Assembly (NCBI RefSeq): GCF_001307155.1
Contig: NZ_CP012830.1
Span: forward strand, 1,605,501-1,669,500
DNA length: 64,000 nucleotides
Source: Pseudomonas fluorescens
Lineage (GTDB): Bacteria; Pseudomonadota; Gammaproteobacteria; Pseudomonadales; Pseudomonadaceae
Direction of reading: 5' to 3'
Made by a program: the position numbers and the translations under genes. This document shows positions 39,134 through 48,696 of this stretch, one piece after another (position 1 is the stretch's first letter; every line of letters begins with the position of its first letter). The notes beneath the pieces were generated by a model. It saw only the letters and a program-made list of their open reading frames with translations. It was not told where the DNA came from and ran no database searches.

Positions 39134-39828
39134 GCGCGCATTCCCTCAAGCGGCGAACCCAGCAGACGCGAAGACCAATCCTCGACGCGCCCGGTGCGTA
39201 AACGTTTGAGTGCAATATCACGCCAGCGCGAAGACAGCGCCGGGCAGTCGACGAGCTTTTTCAAACCGGCATGCTCAAGCGGCTCTCGATAAAAACAGCG
39301 CAACGCCCAGGCCACAGTCAGGCCGGGGTAACTGCGCTGGATCAGCTCGAACGGCTGATCGGCGCTGACAAAACCAGGCTTGAGAACGCGGTAGAACCAG
39401 CCGCAGCGCCCTGTATCCTGCGCCAGTTGCGGCAAGATCGGCACACCCAAGCGGTGGCTCAACCGATAACACGGTGAGCGCGGTTGGCTGACCTGTAACA
39501 ACGCACCGCCCCAGCGAAACATATCGCCCAGGCACACCTGCTCTTCGGTCAGGCCGCGGGTTGAAAGGTTTTCACCGAAGGCCGGAGCGTTCCAGTCGAT
39601 CTGTGGATAACGTTTGCGCCAGTAAGCGTAGTGTTCGGACGGGTAATGATGCAGGGCGCGTTCGGGGCCAGTATGAAAACGCGGATCGCCGTGTTCATCG
39701 CTGCCCAGGCCTTGCGGCCATAACCAGAGTCGATTGGCAATCCGCTGTTTGTCGGTATCGCAGATCAAACCCTGTCCGAGATTTTTTGCCTTGCCTATGT
39801 AAACACCATCAACGTAAACGGTATTCAT
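39130..39828 (-). CDS. MOSC-domain protein
   Basis: A 232-residue protein of the molybdenum-cofactor sulfurase C-terminal family (YiiM-like). Visible features are EHYAYWRKRYPQIDWNAPAF, FGENLSTRGLTEEQVCLGD and VSQPRSPCYRLSHRLG, where the cysteine probably handles sulfur or Moco. YiiM-type proteins detoxify N-hydroxylated bases, but the substrate here is unknown. It is upstream of and overlaps the aminotransferase. Confidence 0.87.
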   Translation of the reverse strand: MNTVYVDGVYIGKAKNLGQGLICDTDKQRIANRLWLWPQGLGSDEHGDPRFHTGPERALHHYPSEHYAYWRKRYPQIDWNAPAFGENLSTRGLTEEQVCLGDMFRWGGALLQVSQPRSPCYRLSHRLGVPILPQLAQDTGRCGWFYRVLKPGFVSADQPFELIQRSYPGLTVAWALRCFYREPLEHAGLKKLVDCPALSSRWRDIALKRLRTGRVEDWSSRLLGSPLEGMRA

Positions 39829-39929
39829 CGCGCTTTCTGGCCCTGTAAGCCTTGTGAATGCGGTTAGACTAGGCTTCTGTCAGGCGCTGAGCCATTTCGA
39901 TTTTCCAGCTTTTTTGATAAGAATTACTT

Positions 39930-40859
39930 ATGGATTTTAAGCAACTGCGTTATTTCGTCGCGGTGTATGAAGAAGGCCATGTCGGACGGGCTGCCGAACG
40001 CCTGTCGATCTCCCAGCCGGCGCTGTCGCAGCAGATCCGCCAACTGGAGCAAAACCTCGACGTGGGCCTGTTCGAACGCAGCAGTAAACGCCTGCTGCCC
40101 ACCCTGGCCGCGCATACCTTGTACAACCACGCCCTGCCTTTGCTCGACGGTCTGCAGCGTGCGCGCGAGGCCTTGGGCAACTTCAAGGGCCAGGCGTTGC
40201 GCACCTTGGCCATCGGTGTGCTGCAAACCGTTCACACCAGCCTGGTACCCAAAATGCTGGAACGTGTACGCAAGGCGCAACCGCACCTGGTGGTACAGAT
40301 CTACGAACTCACGGGGCTGGAAATCGAACGTCGATTGCTCAATGGCTCACTCGACATCGGTATCAGCTATCTGCCGCCGCGCCAACCCGGGCTACATGGC
40401 GTTTTGCTGTATGAAGATGAACTGACCCTGGTCATCCCTGCCGATCATCCGTTGCGTGAATTCAAGAAAGTCTCCATGAGTCAGGCCGCGGAGTTGCCGA
40501 TGCTGTTGCTGGGGGAAGAGTTTCAGGTCCGGCAGATCTGGCAGGGACAACTGGCCAATCTCGGACGCCGCCCGCAAGTACAGGCGGAACTGAACAACAT
40601 GGCGGGGATCCTCGACAGTTTGCCCCACACCAGACTGGCCACTGTCCTACCCGGCCGCTCGCAGCAGGAACACGGAAACAAAGCGCTCTTGTGGAAACCC
40701 TTGAGTGAGCCGCGGGTTCCCCTGAAAGTAGGATTGGTCTGTCGCGACGTTCAACGTCAGCAAGCGACGCTGGAGTTGCTGCGCAACCTGTTGGAAGACG
40801 TGATGAACGGCCCGAGCGGGCGGATGGCTAGCCCGACGGTACTGGATGTACAGGGCTGA
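39930..40859 (+). CDS. LysR-type transcriptional regulator
   Basis: A 309-residue LTTR. The N-terminal winged helix is MDFKQLRYFVAVYEEGHVGR followed by AAERLSISQPALSQQIRQLE, and a C-terminal co-inducer domain follows. It is divergent from the MOSC-aminotransferase pair with 101 bases between, the standard LTTR arrangement, so it probably regulates that pair. The N-terminus resembles CynR/CbbR-like regulators, but the ligand is unknown. Confidence 0.92.
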   Translation: MDFKQLRYFVAVYEEGHVGRAAERLSISQPALSQQIRQLEQNLDVGLFERSSKRLLPTLAAHTLYNHALPLLDGLQRAREALGNFKGQALRTLAIGVLQTVHTSLVPKMLERVRKAQPHLVVQIYELTGLEIERRLLNGSLDIGISYLPPRQPGLHGVLLYEDELTLVIPADHPLREFKKVSMSQAAELPMLLLGEEFQVRQIWQGQLANLGRRPQVQAELNNMAGILDSLPHTRLATVLPGRSQQEHGNKALLWKPLSEPRVPLKVGLVCRDVQRQQATLELLRNLLEDVMNGPSGRMASPTVLDVQG

Positions 40860-40892
40860 ACGGCAAAAACATAAATTACAGGCAAAAGAAAA

Positions 40893-40912
40893 CCCCGCCG
40901 AAGCGGGGCTTT
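40893..40912 (+). terminator. Terminator after the LysR gene
   Basis: CCCCGC, loop CGAA, GCGGGG, then CTTTG. The stem is short, but the upstream A run and downstream T residues support a bidirectional terminator between this gene and the convergent acyl-CoA dehydrogenase. Confidence 0.65.
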
Positions 40913-41095
40913 GCAGACTGTTTCCCTGACATCCATTTCACTCCGCCGTCCTGGCAGAATCCTACGTGTCCGTGTTATTGCTTTGCGCTTCCTGCGCTAC
41001 GTCCATGTGAAGTAGATTAGCTCTGGATCCAATCCTGGAACAGGGGAAAACAGCAGCACGTCACGTAAGCAAATGCTTACATGACGTTACACTTC

Positions 41096-42874
41096 TCAGA
41101 ATTGCGCCGCATCCAACAGAAACAGCGACTCACTACCGGCCTTGACCGAAGCGCTCAGCGAATGAAATCGTGGCAGCAGGCGAGCGAAGTAAAAGCGTGC
41201 GGTGCCCAGTTTGCTGGCGTAGAAGTCGTCCTGCGCCTCTTTACCAAAAGCTGCCTTGGCCATCAGTGCCCACATGTAGGCGTAGGACACATAGCCAAAC
41301 ACTTGCAGATACTCGACCGAGGCCGCGCCGATTTCGTTCGGGTTATTTTTCACCCGGTCCAACAACCAGGCGGTCAGTTCGTCCAGCGTGTCGACGGCGT
41401 CATTCAACGGTTTGGTGAACTCGGCCAGATCAGCGCTCGCGGTAGCGGTAAAGTGACGGATCTCATCAGCAAACAACTTGTAGTACGCCCCGCCGCTACC
41501 GACGATCTTGCGCCCGACCAGGTCAAGCGCCTGAATGCCGTTGGTGCCTTCGTAGATCTGGGTGATCCGCACGTCACGCACCAGTTGTTCCTGGCCCCAC
41601 TCGCGGATGTAGCCGTGGCCACCAAAGACTTGCTGGCCGTGGATGGTGGTTTCCAGGCCCAGATCCGTGAGAAATGCTTTGGCGACCGGCGTCAGCAAGG
41701 CCACCAGGTCTTCGGCGCGTTTGCGGATGGTCGCGTCCTCGCTGAACTTGGCGGTGTCCAGTTGCATGGCCACGTAGGTTGAGAATGCACGACCGCCTTC
41801 GTTCGAGGCCTTCATGGTCAGCAGCATGCGACGTACGTCCGGGTGAACGATGATCGGGTCGGCGACCTTGTCTTTGTTCTGCGCCCCTGTCGGCGAACGG
41901 CTTTGCAGGCGATCGCGAGCGTATTCAACCGCGTTCTGATAAGAGCGCTCGCCGCTGGCCAGGCCCTGGATACCGACACCCAGACGCTCGTAGTTCATCA
42001 TGGTGAACATGGCCGCCAGGCCTTTGTTCGGCTCACCCACGAGGTAACCCACGGCTTCGTCGAAGTTCATCACGCAGGTAGCGGATGCCTGGATACCCAT
42101 CTTGTGTTCGATCGAACCGCAGTTAGCCGGGTTACGCGCGCCGAGACTGCCGTCGGCGTTGACCATGAACTTCGGAACCAGGAACAGCGAAATACCTTTC
42201 GGACCCGCAGGGGCATCCGGCAGTTTGGCCAGCACCAGGTGAATGATGTTTTCGGTCAGGTCGTGTTCACCACCGGTGATGAAGATCTTGGTTCCGCTGA
42301 CCTTGTAGGAACCGTCTGCTTGCGGTTCGGCCTTGGTACGGATAATCCCCAAGTCAGTCCCCGCGTGTGGCTCGGTCAGGCACATGGAGCCTGCCCAGAC
42401 ACCGGCGTACATGTTTGGCAGGTAAGCGGCTTTCAGTTCTTCACTGGCGTGAGCGTTGATCGACAGGCAAGCCCCGGCAGTCAGCATCGGGTACAGACCG
42501 AACGACAGGCTGGCGGAGTTGACCATTTCTTCGACCTGAGCCGAAACCGCTTTCGGCATGCCCATGCCACCGTAGGACGGATCACCACCGACGCCGACCC
42601 AACCGCCTTCAGCATAAGTCTGATATGCCTGTGGGAAACCTGCTGGCGTGGTGACGGCGCCGTCGCTCCAATGGCAGCCTTCTTCGTCGGCAGCACGGCT
42701 CAGCGGTGCGATGCTTTTGCTGGTGACTTTACCGGCTTCCTCAAGGATTGCCTCGACGGTCTCGGCATCGACGGTATCGGCCAGGGCGGGCAGTTCAGCC
42801 CACAGTTTGGCAACCTCGAAAACTTCATTGAGGACGAAGCGCATATCGCGCAAGGGCGCTTTGTAGTCAGCCAT
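41096..42874 (-). CDS. Acyl-CoA dehydrogenase (large, C-terminally extended type)
   Basis: FAD enzyme catalysing the first oxidation of fatty-acid beta-oxidation. It has 592 residues, larger than classic 380-residue members: an N-terminal extension ([20 protein letters not shown]) and a C-terminal helical domain are both typical of the Pseudomonas PA0506-PA0508 group. FAD and substrate motifs include MCLTEPHAGTDLG and SGTKIFITGGEHD; the catalytic glutamate is probably in IYEGTNGIQALDL (about 450). It is paralogous to the gene at 44720-46525. Chain-length specificity is not readable. Confidence 0.9.
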   Translation of the reverse strand: MADYKAPLRDMRFVLNEVFEVAKLWAELPALADTVDAETVEAILEEAGKVTSKSIAPLSRAADEEGCHWSDGAVTTPAGFPQAYQTYAEGGWVGVGGDPSYGGMGMPKAVSAQVEEMVNSASLSFGLYPMLTAGACLSINAHASEELKAAYLPNMYAGVWAGSMCLTEPHAGTDLGIIRTKAEPQADGSYKVSGTKIFITGGEHDLTENIIHLVLAKLPDAPAGPKGISLFLVPKFMVNADGSLGARNPANCGSIEHKMGIQASATCVMNFDEAVGYLVGEPNKGLAAMFTMMNYERLGVGIQGLASGERSYQNAVEYARDRLQSRSPTGAQNKDKVADPIIVHPDVRRMLLTMKASNEGGRAFSTYVAMQLDTAKFSEDATIRKRAEDLVALLTPVAKAFLTDLGLETTIHGQQVFGGHGYIREWGQEQLVRDVRITQIYEGTNGIQALDLVGRKIVGSGGAYYKLFADEIRHFTATASADLAEFTKPLNDAVDTLDELTAWLLDRVKNNPNEIGAASVEYLQVFGYVSYAYMWALMAKAAFGKEAQDDFYASKLGTARFYFARLLPRFHSLSASVKAGSESLFLLDAAQF

Positions 42875-42964
42875 GGCAAACCTCGTGAGAACTTGAAAAG
42901 TGATTCGTAGGATCGGATTTCAGCAAGGTCTTGAGTGTACCCGAACAACTTTTACGATACATAG

Positions 42965-42979
42965 GGTCAGCTAGTGACC
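42965..42979. promoter_or_regulatory. Palindrome upstream of the acyl-CoA dehydrogenase
   Basis: GGTCA, five-base centre GCTAG (one base off symmetric), TGACC, about 90 bases before the start of the gene at 42874. It could bind a dimeric regulator; no PsrA-type box is seen here, unlike the second dehydrogenase. Confidence 0.35.
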
Positions 42980-43000
42980 TATTTGTAATTTTTGGTCACT

Positions 43001-43075
43001 GAAAAAAAGATCGCAGCCTGCGGCAACTCCTACAGGCCCATCTGTAGTGTAGGAGTTGCCGCAGGCTGCGATCTT
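43001..43075 (-). terminator. Long perfect inverted repeat serving as terminator of the diguanylate cyclase gene
   Basis: Perfect 27-base arms (43007-43033 and 43049-43075) with a 15-base loop. On the reverse strand the stem is followed by a run of seven T. It lies 134 bases after the cyclase stop. The arm (with GCCGCAGGCTGCGATCTT) is a second REP family, distinct from the one at 11383. Confidence 0.8.
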
Positions 43076-43208
43076 TCAGAGGCAGCGCTGTCGCGCAGGG
43101 AGAGGCTTGTACTCGGGCTGGTCGTTTCTCCGTCAGCAGATCATTCAAACCTGCTGCTGTGAATCGCTTCGGACAATCACAGCCCATACGCTGAATGCAC
43201 GTTCAGCA

Positions 43209-44555
43209 CTAACCCGCAGCGCCTTCCATACGCACCGCACCACGGCGGCTTTGCCCGAATGCCATCACGCAGTTTCGCCCCGCGCCCTTGGCGCTGTAGA
43301 GCGCCTGGTCTGCGGATTTCAGGACTTCTTCCGGGGTCCGCTGCTCCAGTCGCTCGGCGACACCGATACTCACCGTGACCGAAACGCTTGAGGCGCCAGA
43401 GCCCGCGCGGCGTTGCCGACCTTGCTGATCGTCTTGCGGACGGCTGTCCTGATTACGCAACTGAATGTTGTAGGTGGCAATCGACTCACGGATGACTTCC
43501 AGGTGCGGCATGCACTCTTCGAGCGTTTTGGCGGCAAACACCAAGGCGAACTCCTCGCCCCCGTAACGATACGCCCGGCCACCGCCGCCGATCTTCGACA
43601 ACTTGCTGGCCACCAGCCGCAACACCTGGTCGCCGACATCGTGCCCGTGGGTGTCGTTGAATTTCTTGAAGTGGTCGACGTCGCTCATCGCCAACACATA
43701 GTTGCGGCCCAGACGCTGCATGCGCTCGTTCAAGGCGCGACGACCCGGCAGGCCCGTCAGCTCATCACGAAAAGCCATTTGATAGGCTTCGTGGGCGACC
43801 GCCGCGGCAATCATCAACATCACCTGGCTGCACATGATGTTCAGGGTGAACGGCAGGATGAAGGTCTTGGGTAACATCCAGAACAGTCCGAGCAAGCCCA
43901 CCAATTGCGCCGCATGCAGCGGCCGTGGGTTGCGCCAGTATTGATACGCCAACAACACAAAGGACGCGAGGAACACCGGATAGGACAACTGGATCAAACT
44001 CATCCAGGCACCATGCAATGCCGGCCAGCGTATTTCCGACAGCCACATCAACAACGCTTGCGGGTAACTTTGCTCAAGCCCCAGTGCAACACTGCCGAAT
44101 GCCACCAACACCGCGAAGCGCGCGACCATGTCCTGAAACAGGTGGGTGCGTTCCTGCCAGGCAGCAAACAGCCCGTACAGCAAAGGCAGCAGCAAACAGC
44201 AGAGATGGAAAACCACCGCCGCGTCGTCACGCACCTTGCCGTAATCACGGTAGTAATCGGTTTGGGTGTCGAGCAGGTAGTAGGCGATGTACACCGTGAC
44301 CATCAGAAACAGTTCACGTTGACGTCGGTAAACCGCGCAGTACGAACCACCGAGCAACAGCACCAGGGTTGGCAGCACGTTGAACAGTGAGGTGAAAAAG
44401 ACGTTGAGATCCTTGACGTAGGCAGCCGCGAGCCCCGCGAGCAACAACAGTAGTGAGGGCAAAAAGTGACTGAGACGTACAGCGGAAGAACGCGGCAAGG
44501 GTAGAGCTCCGGCCCGGCAAATCAATGGATGGCATTGTGCCTGCATTCCTGACAA
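43209..44555 (-). CDS. Membrane-bound GGDEF diguanylate cyclase
   Basis: Predicted c-di-GMP synthase of 448 residues. About eight hydrophobic helices fill residues 28-270, an uncharacterised membrane sensor. The GGDEF domain (about 275-440) has DELTGLPGRRALNERM and an active-site RYGGEEFALVF. The RxxD inhibitory site is absent, since GGGGRAY precedes the motif. A polar insert (RNQDSRPQDDQQGRQRRAG) interrupts the domain before the last strands (VTVSIGVAERLEQ). It lies between two acyl-CoA dehydrogenases, as in P. putida. Confidence 0.9.
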   Translation of the reverse strand: MSGMQAQCHPLICRAGALPLPRSSAVRLSHFLPSLLLLLAGLAAAYVKDLNVFFTSLFNVLPTLVLLLGGSYCAVYRRQRELFLMVTVYIAYYLLDTQTDYYRDYGKVRDDAAVVFHLCCLLLPLLYGLFAAWQERTHLFQDMVARFAVLVAFGSVALGLEQSYPQALLMWLSEIRWPALHGAWMSLIQLSYPVFLASFVLLAYQYWRNPRPLHAAQLVGLLGLFWMLPKTFILPFTLNIMCSQVMLMIAAAVAHEAYQMAFRDELTGLPGRRALNERMQRLGRNYVLAMSDVDHFKKFNDTHGHDVGDQVLRLVASKLSKIGGGGRAYRYGGEEFALVFAAKTLEECMPHLEVIRESIATYNIQLRNQDSRPQDDQQGRQRRAGSGASSVSVTVSIGVAERLEQRTPEEVLKSADQALYSAKGAGRNCVMAFGQSRRGAVRMEGAAG

Positions 44556-44665
44556 TTAAGCACATGCAATGTGACGCACATCACACCGCACACTCTTTAA
44601 CGGCAGCAAAAGCGTTCTACTTAGCGTTTTAGTCGGGAATATTTGCAGTCGTTTTCAGCGGGCAG

Positions 44666-44698
44666 AAAAAAGCCGCTGCTCCCGAAGAAGCAGCGGCT
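44666..44698 (-). terminator. Terminator after the second acyl-CoA dehydrogenase
   Basis: AGCCGCTGCT (44671-44680) and AGCAGCGGCT (44689-44698) form a 10-bp perfect stem with an A run upstream, giving TTTTTT on the reverse strand, 22 bases after the stop at 44720. Confidence 0.9.
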
Positions 44699-44719
44699 GT
44701 TTGAAGCGCTCCGCAGGAC

Positions 44720-46525
44720 TTAGTAGCCGAGTGCGAAGTCTTCTTCTTTCATGTCCATCAGATTGTTGGCACCCGACAGCATGGTCGCAACGTGAGTGCG
44801 GGTACGCGGCAGGATGCGCTGGAAGTAGAAACGCGCGGTCTGCAGCTTGGCGGTGTAGAACGCCTCTTCGGTGGTGCCGGCAGCCAGTTTCTCGGCAGCC
44901 AGGCGCGCCATGTCAGCCCAGAAGTAGGCCAGGCAGGCGTAACCGGAGTACATCAGGTAGTCCACCGACGCGGCACCGACTTCCTCGCGATCTTTCATCG
45001 CGGCCATACCGACCTTCATGGTCAGTTCGCCCCATTCCTTGTTCAGTGCAGCCAACGGCTCGACGAACTCTTTGACCGCTTCGTTGCCTTCGTTGGTCTG
45101 GCAGAACTTGTGGACGATCTTGGTGAAGCCTTTCAGAGCCTCGCCTTGAGTCATCAGCACTTTACGGCCCAGCAAGTCGAGCGCCTGGATACCGGTGGTG
45201 CCTTCGTACAGCATCGAAATGCGGCTGTCTCGAACGTTCTGCTCCATGCCCCACTCGGCGATGAAGCCGTGGCCGCCGTAGATCTGCACACCGTGGTTAG
45301 CAGATTCGAAGCCGACTTCAGTCATGAAGGCTTTGGCGATCGGAGTCATGAAGGCCAGCAGTGCGTCGGCTTTCTTCTTCGCCTCGAAATCTACGCCGTA
45401 CTTGACGATGTCGACCTGCTTGGCCGTGAAGTAAACCATCGCACGGTTGCCTTCGGCGAATGCCTTCATGGTCAACAGCATACGACGTACATCAGGGTGA
45501 ACGATGATTGGGTCAGCGGCTTTGTCCGGCGCTTTCGGGCCAGTCAGGGAGCGCATTTGCAGACGATCGCGAGCGTATTTCAGACCGCCCTGGAAGCCGA
45601 TCTCGGCGTGTGCCAGACCTTGCAGAGCCGTACCCAGACGCGCGGTATTCATAAAGGTGAACATGCAGTTCAGGCCTTTGTTCGCCGGGCCGATCAGGAA
45701 ACCGGTGGCCGCGTCGAAGTTCATCACGCAGGTGGCGTTACCGTGGATGCCCATTTTGTGTTCCAGGGAACCACAGGTCACGGCGTTGCGTGCACCGATG
45801 CTGCCGTCAGCGTTCGGCAGGAACTTTGGAACGATGAACAGCGAAATGCCTTTGGTACCAGCAGGCGCATCCGGCAGGCGAGCCAGAACGATGTGGACGA
45901 TGTTGTCGGCCATGTCGTGTTCACCGGCCGAGATGAAGATCTTGGTGCCGGAAACCTTGTAGGAACCATCAGCCTGAGGCTCGGCCTTGGTGCGCAGCAT
46001 GCCCAGGTCAGTGCCGCAATGTGGTTCGGTCAGGCACATTGTGCCGGTCCATTCGCCGGACACCAGTTTGGTCAGGTAAGCCTCTTGCTGCTCAGGCGTA
46101 CCGTGCTCGGAAATGGTGTTCATCGCGCCATGAGACAGGCCTGGGTACATGCCCCACGACCAGTTGGCTTCGCCGACCATTTCGCTCACAGCCAGACCCA
46201 GAGACTCCGGCAGGCCTTGGCCACCATGCTCTACGTCATGGGCCAGGCTTGGCCAGCCACCTTCGACGAATTGTTTGTAGGCTTCTTTGAAGCCAGTCGG
46301 GGTCTTAACGCCAGACTCGCTCCAGGTGCAGCCTTCGGTGTCACCCACGCGGTTCAGCGGAGCCAGCACCTGCTCACAAAACTTGGCGCCTTCCTCGAGA
46401 ATGGCGTCAACCATGTCCGGGGTAGCGTCCTGGCAAGCCGGAAGGCTCTGATAGTGCGCTTCGTAGCCAAGCAGTTCGTCACGAACGAAGCGAATATCAC
46501 GCAAGGGGGCCTTGTAGTCAGGCAT
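44720..46525 (-). CDS. Acyl-CoA dehydrogenase (PA0506/FadE1-like)
   Basis: FAD-dependent dehydrogenase of 601 residues with the same extended architecture as its paralogue at 41096. Landmarks are [58 protein letters not shown] and [17 protein letters not shown] with the likely catalytic Glu. Position next to the biotin genes and the YjfB-like gene matches P. aeruginosa PA0506, a fatty-acid-responsive gene repressed by PsrA. Two PsrA-type boxes upstream support that control here. Confidence 0.9.
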   Translation of the reverse strand: MPDYKAPLRDIRFVRDELLGYEAHYQSLPACQDATPDMVDAILEEGAKFCEQVLAPLNRVGDTEGCTWSESGVKTPTGFKEAYKQFVEGGWPSLAHDVEHGGQGLPESLGLAVSEMVGEANWSWGMYPGLSHGAMNTISEHGTPEQQEAYLTKLVSGEWTGTMCLTEPHCGTDLGMLRTKAEPQADGSYKVSGTKIFISAGEHDMADNIVHIVLARLPDAPAGTKGISLFIVPKFLPNADGSIGARNAVTCGSLEHKMGIHGNATCVMNFDAATGFLIGPANKGLNCMFTFMNTARLGTALQGLAHAEIGFQGGLKYARDRLQMRSLTGPKAPDKAADPIIVHPDVRRMLLTMKAFAEGNRAMVYFTAKQVDIVKYGVDFEAKKKADALLAFMTPIAKAFMTEVGFESANHGVQIYGGHGFIAEWGMEQNVRDSRISMLYEGTTGIQALDLLGRKVLMTQGEALKGFTKIVHKFCQTNEGNEAVKEFVEPLAALNKEWGELTMKVGMAAMKDREEVGAASVDYLMYSGYACLAYFWADMARLAAEKLAAGTTEEAFYTAKLQTARFYFQRILPRTRTHVATMLSGANNLMDMKEEDFALGY

Positions 46526-46586
46526 AGCGATAAACCTCTGCTGATGTAACCGGGAATGAACGACCGCAATGAATTGTTGTGGCGGT

Positions 46587-46613
46587 CAAACAGTTGTTTG
46601 AAACATACGTTTA
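46587..46613. promoter_or_regulatory. Two overlapping PsrA-type operators
   Basis: CAAAC-AGTT-GTTTG (46587-46600) fits the PsrA pattern G/CAAAC N2-4 GTTTG/C exactly. GAAAC-ATAC-GTTTA (46600-46613) matches with one end base different. They lie 62-88 bases before the dehydrogenase start. PsrA is a long-chain fatty-acid-responsive repressor, so derepression by fatty acids is expected. Confidence 0.7.
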
Positions 46614-46802
46614 CGCCGAAATCTTGTCAAGCGTCGATCTTTTGCCGTTCGTCATGCCCCAAGTGAATAGCGCGCACGCAAAGGCCCGCAGCCGGTGCGC
46701 AAGGCAACAAACCGTGTAGGAAAGATTAGTTGAACGAGAAGGACGTGCCTGACAGAACACCGCGCCAAGGGCGGTGTTCAGGTAAACAGGTTCAGCGAGG
46801 GA
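46614..46802. other. Gap upstream of the dehydrogenase, with a hairpin after the YjfB-like gene
   Basis: GAACACCGC (46755-46763), 7-base loop, GCGGTGTTC (46771-46779) is a perfect 9-bp hairpin 24 bases after the YjfB-like stop on the reverse strand. It lacks a T run, so termination there would be weak or Rho-assisted. No gene is seen. Confidence 0.55.
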
Positions 46803-47099
46803 TCAAGCGAAAGTATCGATCAATGTACCGAGCATTTCGTCAGAAGCCTTGGCGACTTTGACGCCCAGCTCTGCCTGGATCTTGCCTTGGGACATATCGA
46901 CCATATTACTGGCCAGATTCGATTGCTGGCTGCGATCGACCGAGCGCAAGCGATCGATCTGAGCGTCGGAGGACTGGCTGGAGGCCGAACGATCGACTGT
47001 GGTGCCGGCGATCTGGCTGGCCGCCTGATCGACACGGTTCTGCCCAGCCTGAATAGAACTCAGGCCTGCATAAAACGCGGTGCTTCCCGAAATGTCCAT
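46803..47099 (-). CDS. YjfB-like putative motility protein
   Basis: A 98-residue polar helical protein (STAFYAGLSSIQAGQNRVDQ, then MVDMSQGKIQAELGVKVAKA). It fits the small family annotated as putative motility proteins (YjfB-like) and corresponds by position to P. aeruginosa PA0505. The composition, rich in Ser, Gln and Ala, recalls flagellar rod or hook-associated peptides. The exact role is unknown. Confidence 0.75.
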   Translation of the reverse strand: MDISGSTAFYAGLSSIQAGQNRVDQAASQIAGTTVDRSASSQSSDAQIDRLRSVDRSQQSNLASNMVDMSQGKIQAELGVKVAKASDEMLGTLIDTFA

Positions 47100-47206
47100 G
47101 GCACAACTCCATCCTGCAAAGGATAAACAGCGCCCATTGAACCAGAGACACCGACAAAAGGCTCGACAAAAACACTAATGGCACAGTGCCTTGTCATAGG
47201 TAAAAC

Positions 47207-47887
47207 CTAGTCCAGCAAATCCAGCTGAAGATGCTCCGCCACCGCTTCTGCCGTGACCAGTTTGAGTTTCGGCACCCGCCCCAGACACGGTGCCGGCAGC
47301 CGTTCTGCCAGCGTGGCGAGGTTCTCTTCCAGCCGCGACGTCTTGGGGTCAATGATATTGGCCACCCAACCCGCCAGTTGCAAACCGTCCCGGGCAATCG
47401 CCTCGGCTGTCAGCAACGCGTGATTGATGCAGCCCAGACGCACACCCACCACCAGAATCACCGGCAATCCCAGCGCCATTGCCAGATCAGAGAGATTGTC
47501 CTGATCAGCCAACGGCACCCGCCAGCCACCCGCACCTTCGATCAAGGTGAAATCGGCCTGCATGTCCACTATGTGCCGCATCGGCACCAGCAACGACTGG
47601 ACCGTCAGTGCGAAACCCGCCTCACGTGCTGCCAGATGCGGTGCAATGGCCGGCTCGAAGGCCACCGGATTGACCTCGGCATAGGTCAGCGGCAACGAAC
47701 ATTGCGCCAACAGCGCCAACGCGTCGGCATTACGCAATCCTTTGGGTGTCACCTCGCAGCCAGAGGCCACGGGTTTCCCGGCCGCCGTACTCAACCCCGC
47801 CAACCGCGCGGCGTGTAACAGGCCGGCGGCGATGGTGGTCTTGCCGACGTCGGTATCGGTACCAGTGATGAAATAGGCTGCGCTCAT
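47207..47887 (-). CDS. bioD: ATP-dependent dethiobiotin synthetase BioD
   Basis: Closes the ureido ring of dethiobiotin from diaminopelargonic acid and CO2. It has 226 residues; the P-loop is [18 protein letters not shown] (about residues 6-23), and [11 protein letters not shown] is the second conserved motif. It is last in bioBFHCD and overlaps bioC by 4 bases (ATGA). Confidence 0.96.
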   Translation of the reverse strand: MSAAYFITGTDTDVGKTTIAAGLLHAARLAGLSTAAGKPVASGCEVTPKGLRNADALALLAQCSLPLTYAEVNPVAFEPAIAPHLAAREAGFALTVQSLLVPMRHIVDMQADFTLIEGAGGWRVPLADQDNLSDLAMALGLPVILVVGVRLGCINHALLTAEAIARDGLQLAGWVANIIDPKTSRLEENLATLAERLPAPCLGRVPKLKLVTAEAVAEHLQLDLLD

Positions 47888-48696
47888 AGTGGCTTCTCCA
47901 ACACGGCGTAAACCACCTGATAAGTCGCGGGCAGCCCTTGCGCCTGACGAAATTGCTCATAGGCGTCGATCAACCCCATGATCCGCGCCCGCCCTGTCAG
48001 CCCGCCCGGCCGACCAGGATTGAGATTATGCGCACCCAAGGCCTTGAGTTCGTGAGTCAGGCTACGCACATCCGGGTAATGCAGTACGTGCGGGCAACTT
48101 TGCAGACTGATCACGTTCATGCCGCTGGCCACACACAGTTGTTGATACGTGCTGAACTCACGGAAGCGATTGACGTGCACCAGGCCATCGACCTGACGCC
48201 AACTGTCGCGCAACTCATACAGCGTACCCACGCAAAGACTGGCAAACGCCAACACACCGCCAGGTTTCAGAACCCGATTGGCCTCGCTCAGCACCGCCCT
48301 GAAATCGGCGCACCACTGTACCGCCAGGCTGGAAAACACCAGGTCGCAGCTTGCGTCCTGCAACGGCAAGCGCTCGGCATCGCCGGCAATGAAATGTGTC
48401 GCACCGCCCAAGGGCCGCGCGTGCTTGAGCATGCCTTGCGCGATATCCAGCGCCAGCCCTTCGCTGGCGTGGAAGCGCTCACCCAGCACACGACTGAAAT
48501 ACCCAGTGCCACACCCCAGATCCAGCCAGCGAGCGGGTGATCGATCTGCCGGCAAACGCCCCAGCAATTCACTGCCGACAGCCCGCTGCAATTCGGCAAC
48601 GCTGTCATAGCTGGCCGCTGCACGGGAAAAGGATGCCGCGACCTGACGCTTGTCGGGCAAGCCTCCGGGCAGGCTGGGAAGGGCTAAATCAGTCAT
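47884..48696 (-). CDS. bioC: Malonyl-ACP O-methyltransferase BioC
   Basis: Methylates malonyl-ACP to disguise it as a substrate for fatty-acid elongation toward pimelate. SAM motif I is [19 protein letters not shown] (about 52-70). The ATG at 48696 overlaps the bioH stop and gives 270 residues beginning [20 protein letters not shown], the usual family start. An upstream in-frame ATG at 48708 is less likely. Confidence 0.94.
   Translation of the reverse strand: MTDLALPSLPGGLPDKRQVAASFSRAAASYDSVAELQRAVGSELLGRLPADRSPARWLDLGCGTGYFSRVLGERFHASEGLALDIAQGMLKHARPLGGATHFIAGDAERLPLQDASCDLVFSSLAVQWCADFRAVLSEANRVLKPGGVLAFASLCVGTLYELRDSWRQVDGLVHVNRFREFSTYQQLCVASGMNVISLQSCPHVLHYPDVRSLTHELKALGAHNLNPGRPGGLTGRARIMGLIDAYEQFRQAQGLPATYQVVYAVLEKPL

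Noticed and set aside
44792..46549. A 585-codon open frame on the + strand opposite the acyl-CoA dehydrogenase
   Set aside because: It mirrors the high-GC codon pattern of the real reverse-strand gene, whose protein has clear family motifs. No motif or ribosome site supports the antisense frame.
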